Counted from the stretch's first letter, positions 22,140-33,014 are shown. The stretch: 64,000 nucleotides of DNA from Thysanoteuthis rhombus (GCA_963457665.1 OY735207.1:49444196-49508195), one strand, 5' to 3'. A program made the numbers and translations. The notes: generated from the letters alone by a model not told the origin.

Positions 22140-22505
22140 TATAAATTGGACTTTTTTGTATTGGATATTTTTACGTAGGTGTTTTTTTTTTTACATCGGA
22201 CTCTTTCACATTGAACTTTTCACACTGGACTTTTTGCTTATGACGTATTGCATTGAACGGTTTTGTATTGTATGCTTTTGTGTTGGACCTTTTTATGTCG
22301 GACCTTTTTGCATAGACTCTTTTTTCATTGGACATTCTCACACTGGACCTTTTTGCGTTGGATCAAATGTCCTTTTGACATAGGACTATTTTGTGTGTTG
22401 GGCGTTTTGTCATTGGATTTTTTGCAATGGACATGTACTTCGACAATTTGTTTTGACCATTTTGATATAGAACCTTTTTGATTGGACGTTTTGATTTAGC
22501 ACCAT
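22140..22505 (+). repeat. short-period degenerate array, 'TTGGACCTTTTTGCA' unit
   Basis: About twenty imperfect units of 15-18 bases: TTGGAC-TTTTTG, TCGGACCTTTTTGCAT, TTGGACATTCTCACAC and TTGGACGTTTTGATT. The two overlapping Phe/Trp/Cys-rich frames (22129-22481) translate the array. The GGACGTTTTG variant links it to the arrays at 19.9 and 21.1 kb. Confidence 0.75.
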
Positions 22506-22603
22506 ATTCACGTGGTTATCTACGTAAGTCAAATGTATTTCTTAGTGGGAGAGAAATGGGGAATAGCGTCACCTTTGACATCAAATGGGCTAAGTTTTAG
22601 TAA

Positions 22604-22645
22604 CGTATAAAAGGGGGGGTTTCTGTGTTCATTCAACATTCGTTC
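22604..22645 (+). promoter_or_regulatory. TATA-box core promoter candidate
   Basis: GTATAAAAGGGGGGG is a strong TATA match. About 25-30 bases downstream is GTTCATTCAACATTC, which fits an initiator. No gene follows, so it may belong to a solo LTR or other element, or be chance. Confidence 0.35.
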
Positions 22646-22719
22646 GACACCCGATTTTAGCTCCGATTTTGGCACAAAATCTCTCGAGTTGTATACAAAG
22701 AAGTACTTCCCTATTATGA

Positions 22720-23760
22720 ACAAAAGATAAATACGAAGGTTATCATTAAAAGAACAAAAGTGTTTAAATATTATTCCAAGTCAAATTAGAAACATGTATA
22801 TAATTAATAGTGATTATTGAAAACCTAATGTTCATGGGTCGTGAACGTCGCTGAAGAAATAAAATGCAAAAAAAAAATGAATAAAAATGTGTGCATGCGT
22901 TCAATAGATTTATCTGAACTCATTTGTGTTGACCTTGTGTTACTTAATCAGTGCAGTCCAATTCAAATTTTCCCACATAGGCCATAGCTATTGCCCCTGA
23001 CCCGGCCTTTCAACATCAGGTCAAATATCTACATTTCCGGTTTCGTTTCAGATGAATTACCACTTGAAAATAGATAGCAACGTTTCAACAATCAGAAGAA
23101 AGCAAGCACTCGTAATTCTCCCTTTCTATGCAATCGGCTAACGCAATGAGTTCTTTCTCGAACAAAACGATTTTGTTTCTTGAGATTTGCATTGGTTATG
23201 GGAAAAAAATTAAAAATGATAAACCCTTTTAAAGTAGCTGCTTATGTAGCCCGTGATATCACGGGTAAGATTTTACAAACGAGTGCATCAAAACTCTTAT
23301 TCACTCTGATGATTATACATGTACTTTTCAAATGTTTGCTTAACGCCATTATTTCGCTATTACCAAAAAAAAACAGGAGTGAGAAACGAAACAGCGTTCA
23401 GCGTTTTGCAGCTAGCCGTCATAAAAGTAGCGTGCACCATCTTCCACACTCTCCTGCACTCCAGTCTCGAGTACTTCACACAACCTCAACTTGTAACGAC
23501 ATATCTTAAAATATCACCATCACCATCACTGTTTTGGGGGACTAGGAACACTCTAAGAAATGTCTGATATAAATCGATGGTACTTGCTTCTCCGCTTTAC
23601 ACCATTTCAGCTTACGAAAGATTCTTGTAGGAACGCTCTACTTTCAGATTGCGAGGGAAAATTTTATAGTGATAAAATCGAGAATCAACAGGTAATCAGT
23701 TGGTAAAGATTTAGGCTAGTGTTACTGACAGAAGAGGGTTATCATCTTATTAAACGAAAA
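22720..23760. other. intergenic with one 109-codon frame
   Basis: Frame 23180-23509 (plus) has a hydrophobic segment near residues 42-62 and a basic, Ser/His-rich C-terminus; no family recognised. It spans a perfect 16 bp palindrome (23250-23265). Confidence 0.3.
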
Positions 23761-23999
23761 AATTATAAGTCTGTCTGTCTGTCCGCCCGTCCGTGACAGC
23801 CTACTGCCAGAAAAAAACACTCAACATAAACCCATGAAATTTTCTGTGTGTACCAATATGGCCCCTGGTGGGGGTCTTTGCAAATTAGTTCTTGAAAAAC
23901 CTCCCCTGCACCCAGATATGAAATGAGATCAGCACATATTTTGTGCCAGCCTTGTGACGTAATTTCATAACGTTGCCAACATCTGTTAGCGTAGATTTG

Positions 24000-24135
24000 G
24001 TAATTAATTTGTGTGCAAGTGAGAGAATCAGAGGAGTAGAGAAAGAGACACAGAGAGAGAAAAAGAGAAAGAAAGAAAAAGAGAGGGAAAGATAGATAGA
24101 AAGAAGGAGAGAGAGAGAAAGAGGCTGAAAGAAAA
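24000..24135. repeat. purine-rich GA/GAAA tract
   Basis: Imperfect GAGA, GAAA and GATA words over about 130 bases. The Ser/Leu/Phe-rich minus frame 23885-24319 is largely its translation. Confidence 0.85.
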
Positions 24136-24229
24136 AAAAGGCAAATAAGAGGACACTTGAATACAATTCGGTTGTAGTAACCGAGTATTTGAATATAGCA
24201 TGCGAGAGATTGATTTCAGAATTTTTTAA

Positions 24230-24500
24230 CATTAGCTCCCCCTTTAACATTGGCTCCCCTTTTGACATAAGTTTCTCTTTTTTACCATTATGTCCTCCAT
24301 TGGTGGGACATTGGGACACACCTTTTTTTAATTACCTTCCACGACCTCCACCCTTTTAGATATTATTCCGCCTAAAGATTACCCCTTATTTTACATTACA
24401 TCCCCTTTTTTACTTTGCATCCAATTGTTGAACATCACTCCCCTTTTTTTCAAATCATCTCACATACTTTTTTGCCCAAAACTCTTTAACTTTAGTACCC
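24230..24500 (-). repeat. short-period degenerate array, 'ACATTNNCTCCCCTTTT' unit
   Basis: A dozen or so imperfect units of about 17-24 bases, each with CCCCTTTT and an ACATTA/ACATTG word. It is the reverse complement of the unit at 8165-8560. Confidence 0.65.
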
Positions 24501-24689
24501 CTTTCTTTTAGTAGTTTGAAGAAAGAATGCTATTAAATCACTTTTTAAAAACAAATCAAAATGTATCTGACTTCCATCTAACCCTCAATGTATTTTATCA
24601 ATTTTTTGGCTGCAATTTACTCCGCTCGTTAGGGCGAATATTTAGGCTAGTAAGTATATTCCAAATGTAGTGCTAACGATTTTAGTAGA

Positions 24690-24840
24690 TGACAGAAACA
24701 TTCTCTTTCTCTTTTATAGCGACGGGGGATTTTTTGTTTCAGGATTAAAAGGGAGGGGAAGGGGAAACTTTTCCTCTTTACGGGAAAATAATTGTTATAG
24801 AGTAGTTTCCCTGATTTTTTTTTCGTTTATTTTTCAGCAA
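24690..24840 (+). repeat. fragment of the 'GGGGTCAAAAT' array family
   Basis: GGATTAAAAGGGAGGGGAAG, CTTTTCCTCTTTACGGGAAAA and a final TTTTTCGTTTATTTTTCAGCA match the layout of 39945-40080 block for block. Confidence 0.5.
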
Positions 24841-25024
24841 AAAACAAGGACAACTAAAAGTACAATATGGCCAAGAAATTTTCTTTATTCACTGGTAGGA
24901 CACTGGAGTAGGTTTTTAGCAAATTATTTGTTGGGATGATTTACCGTGTAAGCTTGTGCTAAATATGTTCCTTATTTTGTGTTCGGCTCCGACCAGGCTT
25001 ACCTAAAATGTAGTATATCAGTAC

Positions 25025-25345
25025 AATTGTGCCTTTGTGTGTCGGTTACTCGACAGCCATAGTACGAAGTTAACATTTGCATGATATATTAGTAAGCACA
25101 TGAAGTAGTGCAGTGCCAAGTTTTGAATTTGGAATTTGGCTCAGTGGTTCTCATGAAATCAAATAAAAATGAAGGATCAAAGATTATAGTCCTTTTTTTT
25201 CATAATTTTTACACATTATCTCCCGTAACTTCCGCTCTTTAGAATTATATATATCATATATCTAAATTGGCAACCTCAAAGAAAACTAAACAAAATACTT
25301 TAAAGACCTAGTTTCGTACGACGGACGGAAAATTATTTGACAGGA
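25025..25345 (+). repeat. dispersed repeat family G, copy 2
   Basis: Shares with 26040-26400 an ordered set of blocks: TCAGTGGTTCTCATGAAATC, TATCTCCCGTAACTTCC-CTCTTT, ATCTAAATT, ACAAAATACTTTAAAG and TTTCGTACGACGGACGGAAA. Copies 2 and 3 are in the same orientation about 1 kb apart; copy 1 (10960-11200) is inverted. Confidence 0.75.
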
Positions 25346-25394
25346 AATATATATATATATATATTGGGGGGAGGCGATCCATTTGGTCATAATC

Positions 25395-25790
25395 CTGCAT
25401 TGTAGCTATTTGTCCTAATATCCATAATTCAGGAACTACTTAGCCAATCTTGAGCATAAATGACCGAATATATGAATTTTGAGGCCGACGCACGCAATAA
25501 TTTCCCTTGCATGGGTATTTGTCATTAAATTCATACCTCAGAAACTACTGGGCCAAACTGAACTAAACCTCGAAGTATTCCCGAATATCACACAAGCATT
25601 TCAAATTTAAGTTTTTGGACCGATCTATGCCTAGTAATCTCCCCCGTATCGCTGCTACTTGTCCTAAAATTTATAACGCAGAAACTACGGCGCCGATCTT
25701 GACTAAAATTTGTTGGGATACTGAATATCATGCTGGGATCTTTTTGCTTCCCTGTATGGACTAAAGACTCCATTAAGGCCTTCCACGGGA
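25395..25790 (+). repeat. tandem repeat, three units of about 125-140 bp
   Basis: Each unit contains ATTTGTCCTAAAATTCATAAC, a CAGAAACTAC-GGGCC block, TCTTGACTAAA, then TACCGAATATCA and CGCA- or GCA-type words. Starts near 25410, 25515 and 25650. It lies directly after repeat G copy 2. Confidence 0.65.
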
Positions 25791-26039
25791 ACTAGCTCAA
25801 AAACTGCACCCGGGGAGGGTTTTCGACTGATATGTATAATCTTTAATTGAACTGAGGAAATTGATAAATGCTATCATTCTTTTTCTCTGTAATTTTTTTC
25901 CTTTTGATTTTTGATTAAAACTTTCAAGAAATATAGCAACAATAAATTTCTGTTCAGCTCGAAGCAATTTACGTTATTGATTAGAAAAAAACTGTTTCGA
26001 TGACATCATGCCTGAAAGCAATTGAAAAGATCTGTGTCT

Positions 26040-26400
26040 GTGTGCATGTACGTGCGCCGCGTATACCCGACAACTGGCCATTGTACTGAGTTGAAATGCG
26101 CCGGATTTATTTGTCTGCACACACGTCGTAGCGATGTTGTATTTGATGTTTTCGGGATCAGTGATTCTCGAGAAATCTGATAAAAACAATTTTTTAAAAA
26201 TCGCAGATGATGATTCTTTCTTGATAATTTCTTTAAACTATCTCCCTCAGCTCCCACTCTTTTGAACTATCTAAAATCAGATTTATAAAATATCTAAATT
26301 TGCAGCATTGAAGAGAAGTAAACGAAATACTTCGAAGCCACAATTTCGTACGACCAACAGAAAATTATTTCACATGACAATTATAGCCGGCTACTCTACA
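26040..26400 (+). repeat. dispersed repeat family G, copy 3
   Basis: Blocks as in copy 2, including TCAGTGATTCTCGAGAAATC, CTATCTCCCTCAGCTCCCAC, ATCTAAATTTGCAGC, AATACTTCGAAGCC and TTTCGTACGACC, ending in CACATGACAATTATA. The two minus frames (25974-26257) are shadows. Confidence 0.75.
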
Positions 26401-26409
26401 CACCATGAA

Positions 26410-27630
26410 GTGTGGTCTCTTCCAAACTTGCTCTTCTGGAACGGGTACTGCCATAATTGCATTAAATATTAGCTATTGAAGAGTATAACTTCGATAAGAT
26501 TGTGACATTCGATTGCCAGCCACACGTTACTAAAATATTTCGATATAAAATCTATACCTGCCACGATCCAATGAAATAGTGTAGTAGCACGTATAGATTT
26601 TGCATCGAACAGGTAATGACAGCCAGTAGCAGGTATAAAAAGTACCACCCTTTTCGTTTGTGCATACCAAAAGCTAACGTCTGTAATTTTAACGCACGAA
26701 AGCCCGAAAAAGAGAAAAAAGATTGTATTGCATTTACCTCTCTAGAAACTCTATTTGTGGTGTTAGTTTGACCACAAACTAGTACCACATCTATGATCTC
26801 CACGATGTGTGAGGATCAAAACATTTCAGCTTTTCTCCCGTACGATCAGTTTTATACGTTCCAGATCAGTCAAGTCTTCAGTTTCCTTCTCAAAGAAGAG
26901 GCTAATGCTGTCAAAGGTTTGAAATAAGAAAAAGAGCTATATAAGTCCTAGGATTAGATTCAAGGATTCCTTTACGTGGTGGGGGAATAATGAAAAATAC
27001 ACGACATCTTGGGGTAGGGAGGAGGGAAAGAAAATCATCTTTTCTTTTCTTTTAAGGTTTATGTGCGTCAAAAACATGGACTGCAGCCTTTGGAAATGGT
27101 CCACAGAAGATGAAGGTTGAATAACATCGGAAATGAAAATAAAAACATTAAAAGTCAATGGATGTCTCATAACAATAATCGACTTATTTTTTCAGTTGGA
27201 TATTTCCATGTGGTCTTCTTCTCAGTGTTCCTTGACGTTTCGATGCGTCTTGTGCATACCACGTAAGCTGAGCACAAAGAGAAACATTTGTCCGTCTCTG
27301 TGGAGATTTTGATGACTGACTCCTTGATGGAGAAACGGAGTGTTAGTGCCACGTTCCAGGCCGAGCACTAGGTGGAAAAATCTGGATTTGATGGATGTGT
27401 CTGGTGGTGCCGATATCAACCTAACCTCAATTCGGCTGAGCATCTCGGAGCCATCACGAAGAAGCATGTAGAAAATGCCCATTTTGACTAGCCTAGCATT
27501 TTCGACAGCATTTGACGACACTAATTATTGGAGTTTTGGATTAATAGGTTGGTAAGCATTCGAAAGAGCAGGCGCCGCAAAGAACAAGAAAATTCCATCA
27601 GCCCTAACAAGAAGAGTATTCAAACAATGG
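26410..27630. other. intergenic, nothing recognised
   Basis: Several minus frames of 61-99 codons (26552-26803, 26937-27170, 27222-27521) show no domain. G+C is slightly higher at 27200-27520. Confidence 0.4.
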
Positions 27631-27639
27631 ATCTTCTCA

Positions 27640-27935
27640 GTAGTCACCTACGAAACATGGAACCTAAGCAAAATATTTGGTTCTCAAACTGTGAGCCATG
27701 CAAAGTGCACAGGGAATAATCACGCTCAAACTCACAGGGAGAGATCATGAGGCAGCACGGTATATAGGGTTAGGGTTAGGGTATATTAAGTAGTGAGACA
27801 ACCGCTGGACATCACTGCTTATGAGGTGAATCCCCAAAGATCATATGCGAAAATGTTGCCGTCAAAAAATAAAATGACCTGTAGTTCAAAATAGTAAATG
27901 ATGATGATGATGATGACGATGATGATGATTAAAAG
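27640..27935 (+). pseudogene. RTE-like non-LTR 3' end, copy 3
   Basis: Fragments corresponding to the shared C-terminal segment (a THRERS-like block, then PLDITAYEVNPQRSYAK) end in a (GAT)n tail at 27898-27929. Heavily decayed. It contains TAGGGTTAGGGTTAGGG at 27765-27781. Confidence 0.7.
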
Positions 27936-27939
27936 TAAC

Positions 27940-28515
27940 AAATGTTCGGCAATCGTCTTCGTTGGTTTGAAAGTAGGATGGAACTCGTGAAGGCTGCTGG
28001 CGAGAAATCAATTAGCAATTATAAACTGTGCGTTGATTTGATATCGGGGCCTACGAAAATCGGTTTTATGAAGAGACGCCGTTTATTATCTACTGGAAAC
28101 ATGTTGAAATATTTTTTAAAGATGTCGAACTATTAACAAACGAATTAGAATAGAGATGTTTTATGAGGAAAGATATAAAGCAATCCCCAGATAAAGCCTG
28201 AAGAGGATCGTCGTACTTAATTGATCAAACTAGAGCCCCTCGCTTAAATTTGAAGGACGGAAAGAAGACTTCAAGTGCTTCTTTAATTTCGTTTCACTAC
28301 TCCTTCACTTAATCTTTGCATTGATAATTTTTTTTCCCTGTATCGTCCTATCTTTGCTCTCCTAGGTTGTGAATGAGGAGAGTAAAAAATAGATAAGGGT
28401 GAAATGTTCTAGCAACTGACATTTGCAATGAGAGACATCGCGGGAATGATCAGTTAGAAATTTGAGTGACCGTTCGTGCTTACGCAAAATTTATGGTTAG
28501 GAAAAGAACTTTCAC
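27940..28515. other. intergenic, nothing recognised
   Basis: A 64-codon basic frame at 27942-28136 has no recognised family. Confidence 0.4.
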
Positions 28516-28517
28516 GT

Positions 28518-28612
28518 GATAGATAGATAGATAGATAGATAGATACATACATACATACATACATACATACATACATACAGGCAGACACTTGGATATAAAC
28601 AGACAGACAGAC

Positions 28613-28661
<49 letters not shown>

Positions 28662-28687
28662 TGGGTAGACATATAAACAGATAGATT

Positions 28688-28719
<32 letters not shown>

Positions 28720-28760
28720 TGGGCAGATAGATAGATAGATAGAAATTGGACAGGCAGATA
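28518..28760. repeat. (GATA)n/(CATA)n/(CAGA)n tetranucleotide array
   Basis: Blocks of GATA, CATA and CAGA units with short interruptions; a further short GATA run reaches about 28785. The SIYLSIYLS minus frames are translated repeat. Confidence 0.97.
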
Positions 28761-28805
28761 TAGATAGATAGATAGATAGATATGGGCAGAGAGCTAGATA
28801 TATAC

Positions 28806-29060
28806 AGACATCGTGCACAAGAGGGGATCATGCTAAACATCACATGGAGAAATCACAGTATGTAACAGAAAAATCAATCGTTAGAGATATCATAAAATCC
28901 ATTGGAAAACTCAAATGGCAATAGATAGGCCATTTTTAAGAGTGTCAGACAACTGCTGGAAATCCCCAATCACAACATGAATTCCCAGAGATCATATGCG
29001 AAATAACGGCCGACATCAAATAAGATGGTGTGATGATTCAGAAATGACAACAATGACTAT
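28806..29060 (+). pseudogene. RTE-like non-LTR 3' end, copy 4
   Basis: A SCTRGDHAKHHMEKSQY-like block and SIVRDIIKSIGKLKWQ, then a broken tail. Same segment as copies 2 and 6 with frame changes; the GAT tail is reduced. Confidence 0.75.
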
Positions 29061-29214
29061 CATCAAAATTAGAACCCTTCAAGGCTACTGAGGTCGCTCG
29101 AATTTGACATGCAACAGAATTTTAGGCCCACAAGAAAGTGGCCACCATATTTTGCTCAGTTTAAACCTAGATTAGCATCGAATTACACGTACAATTATAT
29201 GAATAATACTATTG

Positions 29215-29515
29215 TCCACGTTGAAAGAAACAAATAGAGCAGATATAGACCATGAATGAACAAAAATGAGACTTTAGAGCTGGATTAGTTATTTGGGTCT
29301 TTGCATTATCGGCGACTGTTTAGCTCAATGGTAAGAGCAGCGCTACGTTGAAGCAGCTATCCTATCGGTCGCCTGTTCGATTCTGCAGCAGCTGCATTTT
29401 TTGAATTGTTTTATTTACGTTGTCTATGCCAAATTATACACTCACCATGTAATAAAGGAAAATCATTTTAATTGGAGTTTCAATGTAATATTATGCAATT
29501 TATGATCATGTAGAA
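29215..29515 (+). repeat. SINE family B, copy 3 (most complete)
   Basis: GTTGAAAGAAACAAATAGAGC leader, then GACTGTTTAGCTCAATGGTA (A box) and GCCTGTTCGATTCTGCAGC (B box). A middle TTTATTTACGTTGTC block, GTAATAAAGGAAAATC and GCAATTTATGATCAT follow. It ends without an (AT)n tail. Confidence 0.8.
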
Positions 29516-29639
29516 TTATCTAGCATTATAGCATTTTCCTAGAACAATATTTAGGTACTATTTTGTTAGGACCCAGTCCATGACCAAATTTAAAGATCTT
29601 TCACTGTTGAATGAAAACTTTCTTTCATATCTTTTTTAA

Positions 29640-30060
29640 TTCAGCCTAGTGGTTGAAATAGTTGCGGTTTTCTATCAATGTATGTGTCACTTGTGCAGCC
29701 GTAACCATTTGTAGTAGAAAATTGAAATTTTACACATACACACACACACACACACACACAAATTCACCACAATGTTCGTATTTTTTTTCTTTTTGAAAAT
29801 TTGGACTAGTGGCTGAAATAGTTGTATTTTTCTATCTATAATGTGTCACTTATGCAGCCCTAACCGCTCATAGTTGGAATTTGAAGTTTTGCATGCAAAC
29901 TTACCTCAATGAGTACGGAAAACAAACATTTTGCTGTTGTTTTTTAGGGGGTTGGGATTGTCTTTTCTGGTGTGGGCTAGCAACTGGAATAGTTATATTT
30001 TTCTATCTATGTATGTGTTACATGTACAGCCAAAACCGTTTATTTGCAAGAAAGTAGCAT
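29640..30060 (+). repeat. tandem repeat, three units of about 160-170 bp
   Basis: Each unit has a CTAGTGGCTGAAATAGTTG block, TTTTTCTATCTATG-ATGTGTCAC, then GCAGCCNTAACC. Starts near 29645, 29803 and 29977. A (CA)n at 29737-29761 lies in the first unit. Confidence 0.75.
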
Positions 30061-30089
30061 AAAGTTAGAAGTAAACAAAGAAAAAGTAC

Positions 30090-30440
30090 TTTTGCGTACT
30101 TGGAGAAGGTTTTAGACTTTTCTAAATCATCTTTACGTGTGTGTCAACAAATTACATCGAAATCTGCCATGATTGACGATTATGTCATCAGAAAAAGCAG
30201 AATCGTTTTTTTAATTTTTCCAAGATAAAATAGCCCTCATTTGTCCGGCGTGTAATGGTAAACCCAAAGTATGAATGACCAGAACTTTTCCCCTACCTAT
30301 TCATTTATGAATGAATTTATTTGTAAAAGAAGTATTTTGTGAGAAAACAATTGTGGAAATATATATATATATCAAGTCAGTCAACTACAACCTCTATTTA
30401 ATTTCATGTAATATTTCGGAAATGGCTAAAAATATAAGTT
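30090..30440. other. intergenic upstream of candidate exons
   Basis: No convincing upstream exon found by eye; short AT run at 30361-30371. Confidence 0.4.
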
Positions 30441-30465
30441 TTTTTTTATCTTATTATTTTTTAAG

Positions 30466-31052
30466 GCGGCTCAAATAACATCAAAGCCACGCAACAGGTC
30501 ATTGAGATACTTGAAATGACAGGATACATTCCTGTCAGGCCTTGTATATCAGCATGGTATCCAAAGGAGACTTTCTTCTGTGTCGAAGAAGAAAAGAAAG
30601 TCAAGTGTTTGCACTTTGACTGTTGCACGTTTCCGTAAGTTCACGTGGAACCCGTTTTCCTAGAGTCTGAATTCCTCCTAGACTTAACTAGTTAGCTACA
30701 GTCAACTGATTACGCAAGCAATGAAGGATTGAGTAAACTACAAAGAGTTAAACCAATACCACAACGGAACAGTAGTACTAAAAGTACCTTTTTATATTAA
30801 AAAAAAAGTTACATTTACTCAGTGAATATAAATAAAAGTACATTGACTATTTCAGAGATAGATTCTTCAAGCTCTTCTCAGAAACGGAACGAGAAAAAAG
30901 GTCAAAATGTTACAAGGAAACATTCCACAAATTGTTGGAGCCCCATTCCCTGGTGGGAAACACATTTTTCTTAATCATATGACAGCACACTCCACCCCAA
31001 GTGCATATTATTGCAAACTGATGAGAAATTATCGGACTCCCTTTCAGTGGTG
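30466..31052 (+). CDS. two-exon coding segment of an unrecognised protein (30466-30634 join 30882-31052)
   Basis: Exon 1 follows a T-rich tract and AAG at 30463-30465 and ends at the strong donor GTAAGT (30635-30640). Exon 2 follows TTCTCAG (ends 30881) and ends before GTATGT at 31053. Exon 1 starts with the last two bases of a codon and ends two bases into one; exon 2 supplies one base and then stays open to its own donor. The 247-base intron therefore joins two frames without a stop over about 112 codons. The product has five Cys in exon 1 (RPC, FFC, VKC, DCC), one in exon 2 (YYC), an NGT glycosylation sequon just after the junction, and Trp pairs at its end. This suggests an internal part of an extracellular or Cys-rich protein. 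I do not recognise the family, and further exons were not identified with confidence. Confidence 0.5.
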
Positions 31053-31082
31053 GTATGTATTGACTCAATATTCTTACCCCTT

Positions 31083-31132
31083 TTCTTTCTTCCTTTCTTT
31101 CTCTCTCCCCACTTCTCTCTCTCTCTCTCTCT

Positions 31133-31210
<78 letters not shown>

Positions 31211-31250
31211 GTACGTATGTATGTATCTATATATATATATATATTCTGAG
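31083..31250. repeat. (CT)n then (AT)n and (GTAT)n microsatellite in an intron-like position
   Basis: Pyrimidine-rich 31083-31132, AT run to about 31206, GTAT/CGTAT words and a second AT run. Open frames here are translated repeat. Confidence 0.97.
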
Positions 31251-31299
31251 TGTGTGTTAGAGTGGAGGGGTTTATGTGTTTAGTAAGATAATTGCTCTT

Positions 31300-32375
31300 G
31301 AGGCTATAAAAAAGATTAAACAAGCTCCTTTGCTTGACACATTGGAAATTTGTATCAAGTTGCCCTCAAAGTGATAGAAATCACGTCAAAGTGGTTGGAC
31401 ATATACTTATAGAAGAAGAAACAAAATCTAAGTAAAACCAATTAAGAAATATAGAAAAAAACGAAAAAGATTTTTTTTTTTTCTTTCAAATTATGGATTT
31501 TGGGAGAAAAGAAAAATTATCATTTCAATTTCGACCAGTGATCTTATTTATACGGATTTAGACGAAAGAAAGGTCTTTCAAAAAATTTGCATTACACTAT
31601 ATTTGAGGGACTTACCTTTTACAAAGTTGTATTCTCTGGTGCTGCGTTTAAATGCACGCTATTGAGAAATCACGTCTTCTCATAATTCATTTTGTGACAG
31701 ATCTAAACAGATTGTCTACTTATAAGTAACAGACGCACTTTTCTACATTCGTTGACCGACTAATTATGGACGAACACGAATTTACATAGCAAATGATGGT
31801 GTAACGTTTTTGTTTTTGTTTTTTTTTTATTTCAGTTACATTTGCTTTTTTTTCTATTTCTGGCCAAAGGTTTGCCTATTTGATCTCAAAAGTGAATCCT
31901 TGATAATTTGCATTTGCTTGTTTTTTTTTAAAACTCGTTTATATATACTTCTGCATAGTTTGCACGACATAAAAAGATTAAATGCCGTATGTAATCAATG
32001 CGATAAAGTGTTATGTATACTTACGTAACACTCATGACTTGTTGTTAAATGCTGGAATTGTTCCATATTATTCCGGTGGTTGTCTACGCTCATTGTGTCC
32101 ACTTCAAAAGATTAAAGTCTCACAACGAATAATTGACTGAGGGCCAAAATTACAGGGTTTGTTTTTTTTTTTTTTAATGAAACATGTAAGCTAAAAACAA
32201 GATCTCAAGAAAAAAATTTAAACGTTAATTCAATTTTTTGAACAACAGAAAGGGCGAAGACGATCAGTAGCCTTCAAGTTTTGTTTTTGTTTTTTTGTTT
32301 GTTTGTTTTTAACTATCTCAAAGAGTGACTTCGGTTCAACAGTTTCTGATTGTCGCGTCTATGGACAAGGAAGAG
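31300..32375. other. intergenic or intronic, nothing firm
   Basis: A T-rich tract with CAG at about 31824-31836 precedes a frame (31837-32028) that could follow exon 2 in phase. The frame is Phe/Ile/Leu-rich and ends at a stop, so I do not call it an exon. Confidence 0.35.
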
Positions 32376-32404
32376 GTCACCAACGATTATCCGCATATCA
32401 GGGA

Positions 32405-32765
32405 TAACTTCAGAAGATATACGAAAACTAGTTTTACAGATATCCAATAAGTGTGACCCAAAGCATGACATTCTTTATTTACGGAAAAGCTGACCGAATA
32501 TGAAGGGTGGATATGATGATGATGACGGGGAGGATTACAAGGCTTAACCCTAATTCCCTACGCAAAGTTTCATATTTTCTATATGTCTGCTTTTTTTTCT
32601 CCAATATAGCTTATGTAAGCATAGGTATTTCAGAAGGAAGACCCGGAGCTGGTGTTCGCTTGTATGATTTGCACGTGAGGAGAAGTAGCATTAGAATATC
32701 TACGGAGACTTGTTTTTTGGATATTCGATAAGTGTGGCATGATGTTCTCCTTCTCTCCGAGTCGC
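32405..32765 (+). repeat. two-unit repeat, about 285 bp apart
   Basis: 'gaagatatacgaaaactagttttacagatatccaataagtgtg' type block at about 32412-32455 recurs as AGAATATCTACGGAGACTTG, GGATATTCGATAAGTGTGGC at about 32692-32742. Both are followed by a CATGA-GTTCT/CATTCT block. Confidence 0.45.
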
Positions 32766-33014
32766 CCAAAATGATCTGCTCAAATAAATCAGTCAGGGGT
32801 ATTCCATGTTGAAAAAGTCCGAAAAATATCCAAATGTTGGATCAATAAATACATCGTTTTACGGACGAGGGCGCCATTCACCTCATCTACGTAAGGTACT
32901 ATGTTCATTCCTGATGGGACCATTTTATGTTCTGAGGTACGGAATAGATTTTCGGCAAAGACGTCCTAGTCATCCTGTACTTGATAATACAAAGTCTTGT
33001 GTGGATGCCCTTGT

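Noticed and set aside
28454-28843. ORFs with SIYLSIYLS repeats
   Set aside because: Translation of the GATA/CATA array.
29310-29395. Genuine tRNA gene
   Set aside because: A and B boxes are present but acceptor and anticodon arms do not pair, and sister copies show it is a SINE head.
30856-30881. Alternative acceptor for exon 2 at TTTCAG (30855)
   Set aside because: In phase with exon 1 it reaches a stop inside the exon; the acceptor ending at 30881 keeps the frame open to the next donor.
31837-32028. Third exon of the 30.5 kb gene
   Set aside because: Acceptor and phase would fit, but the frame is low-complexity Phe/Ile/Leu and adds nothing recognisable.
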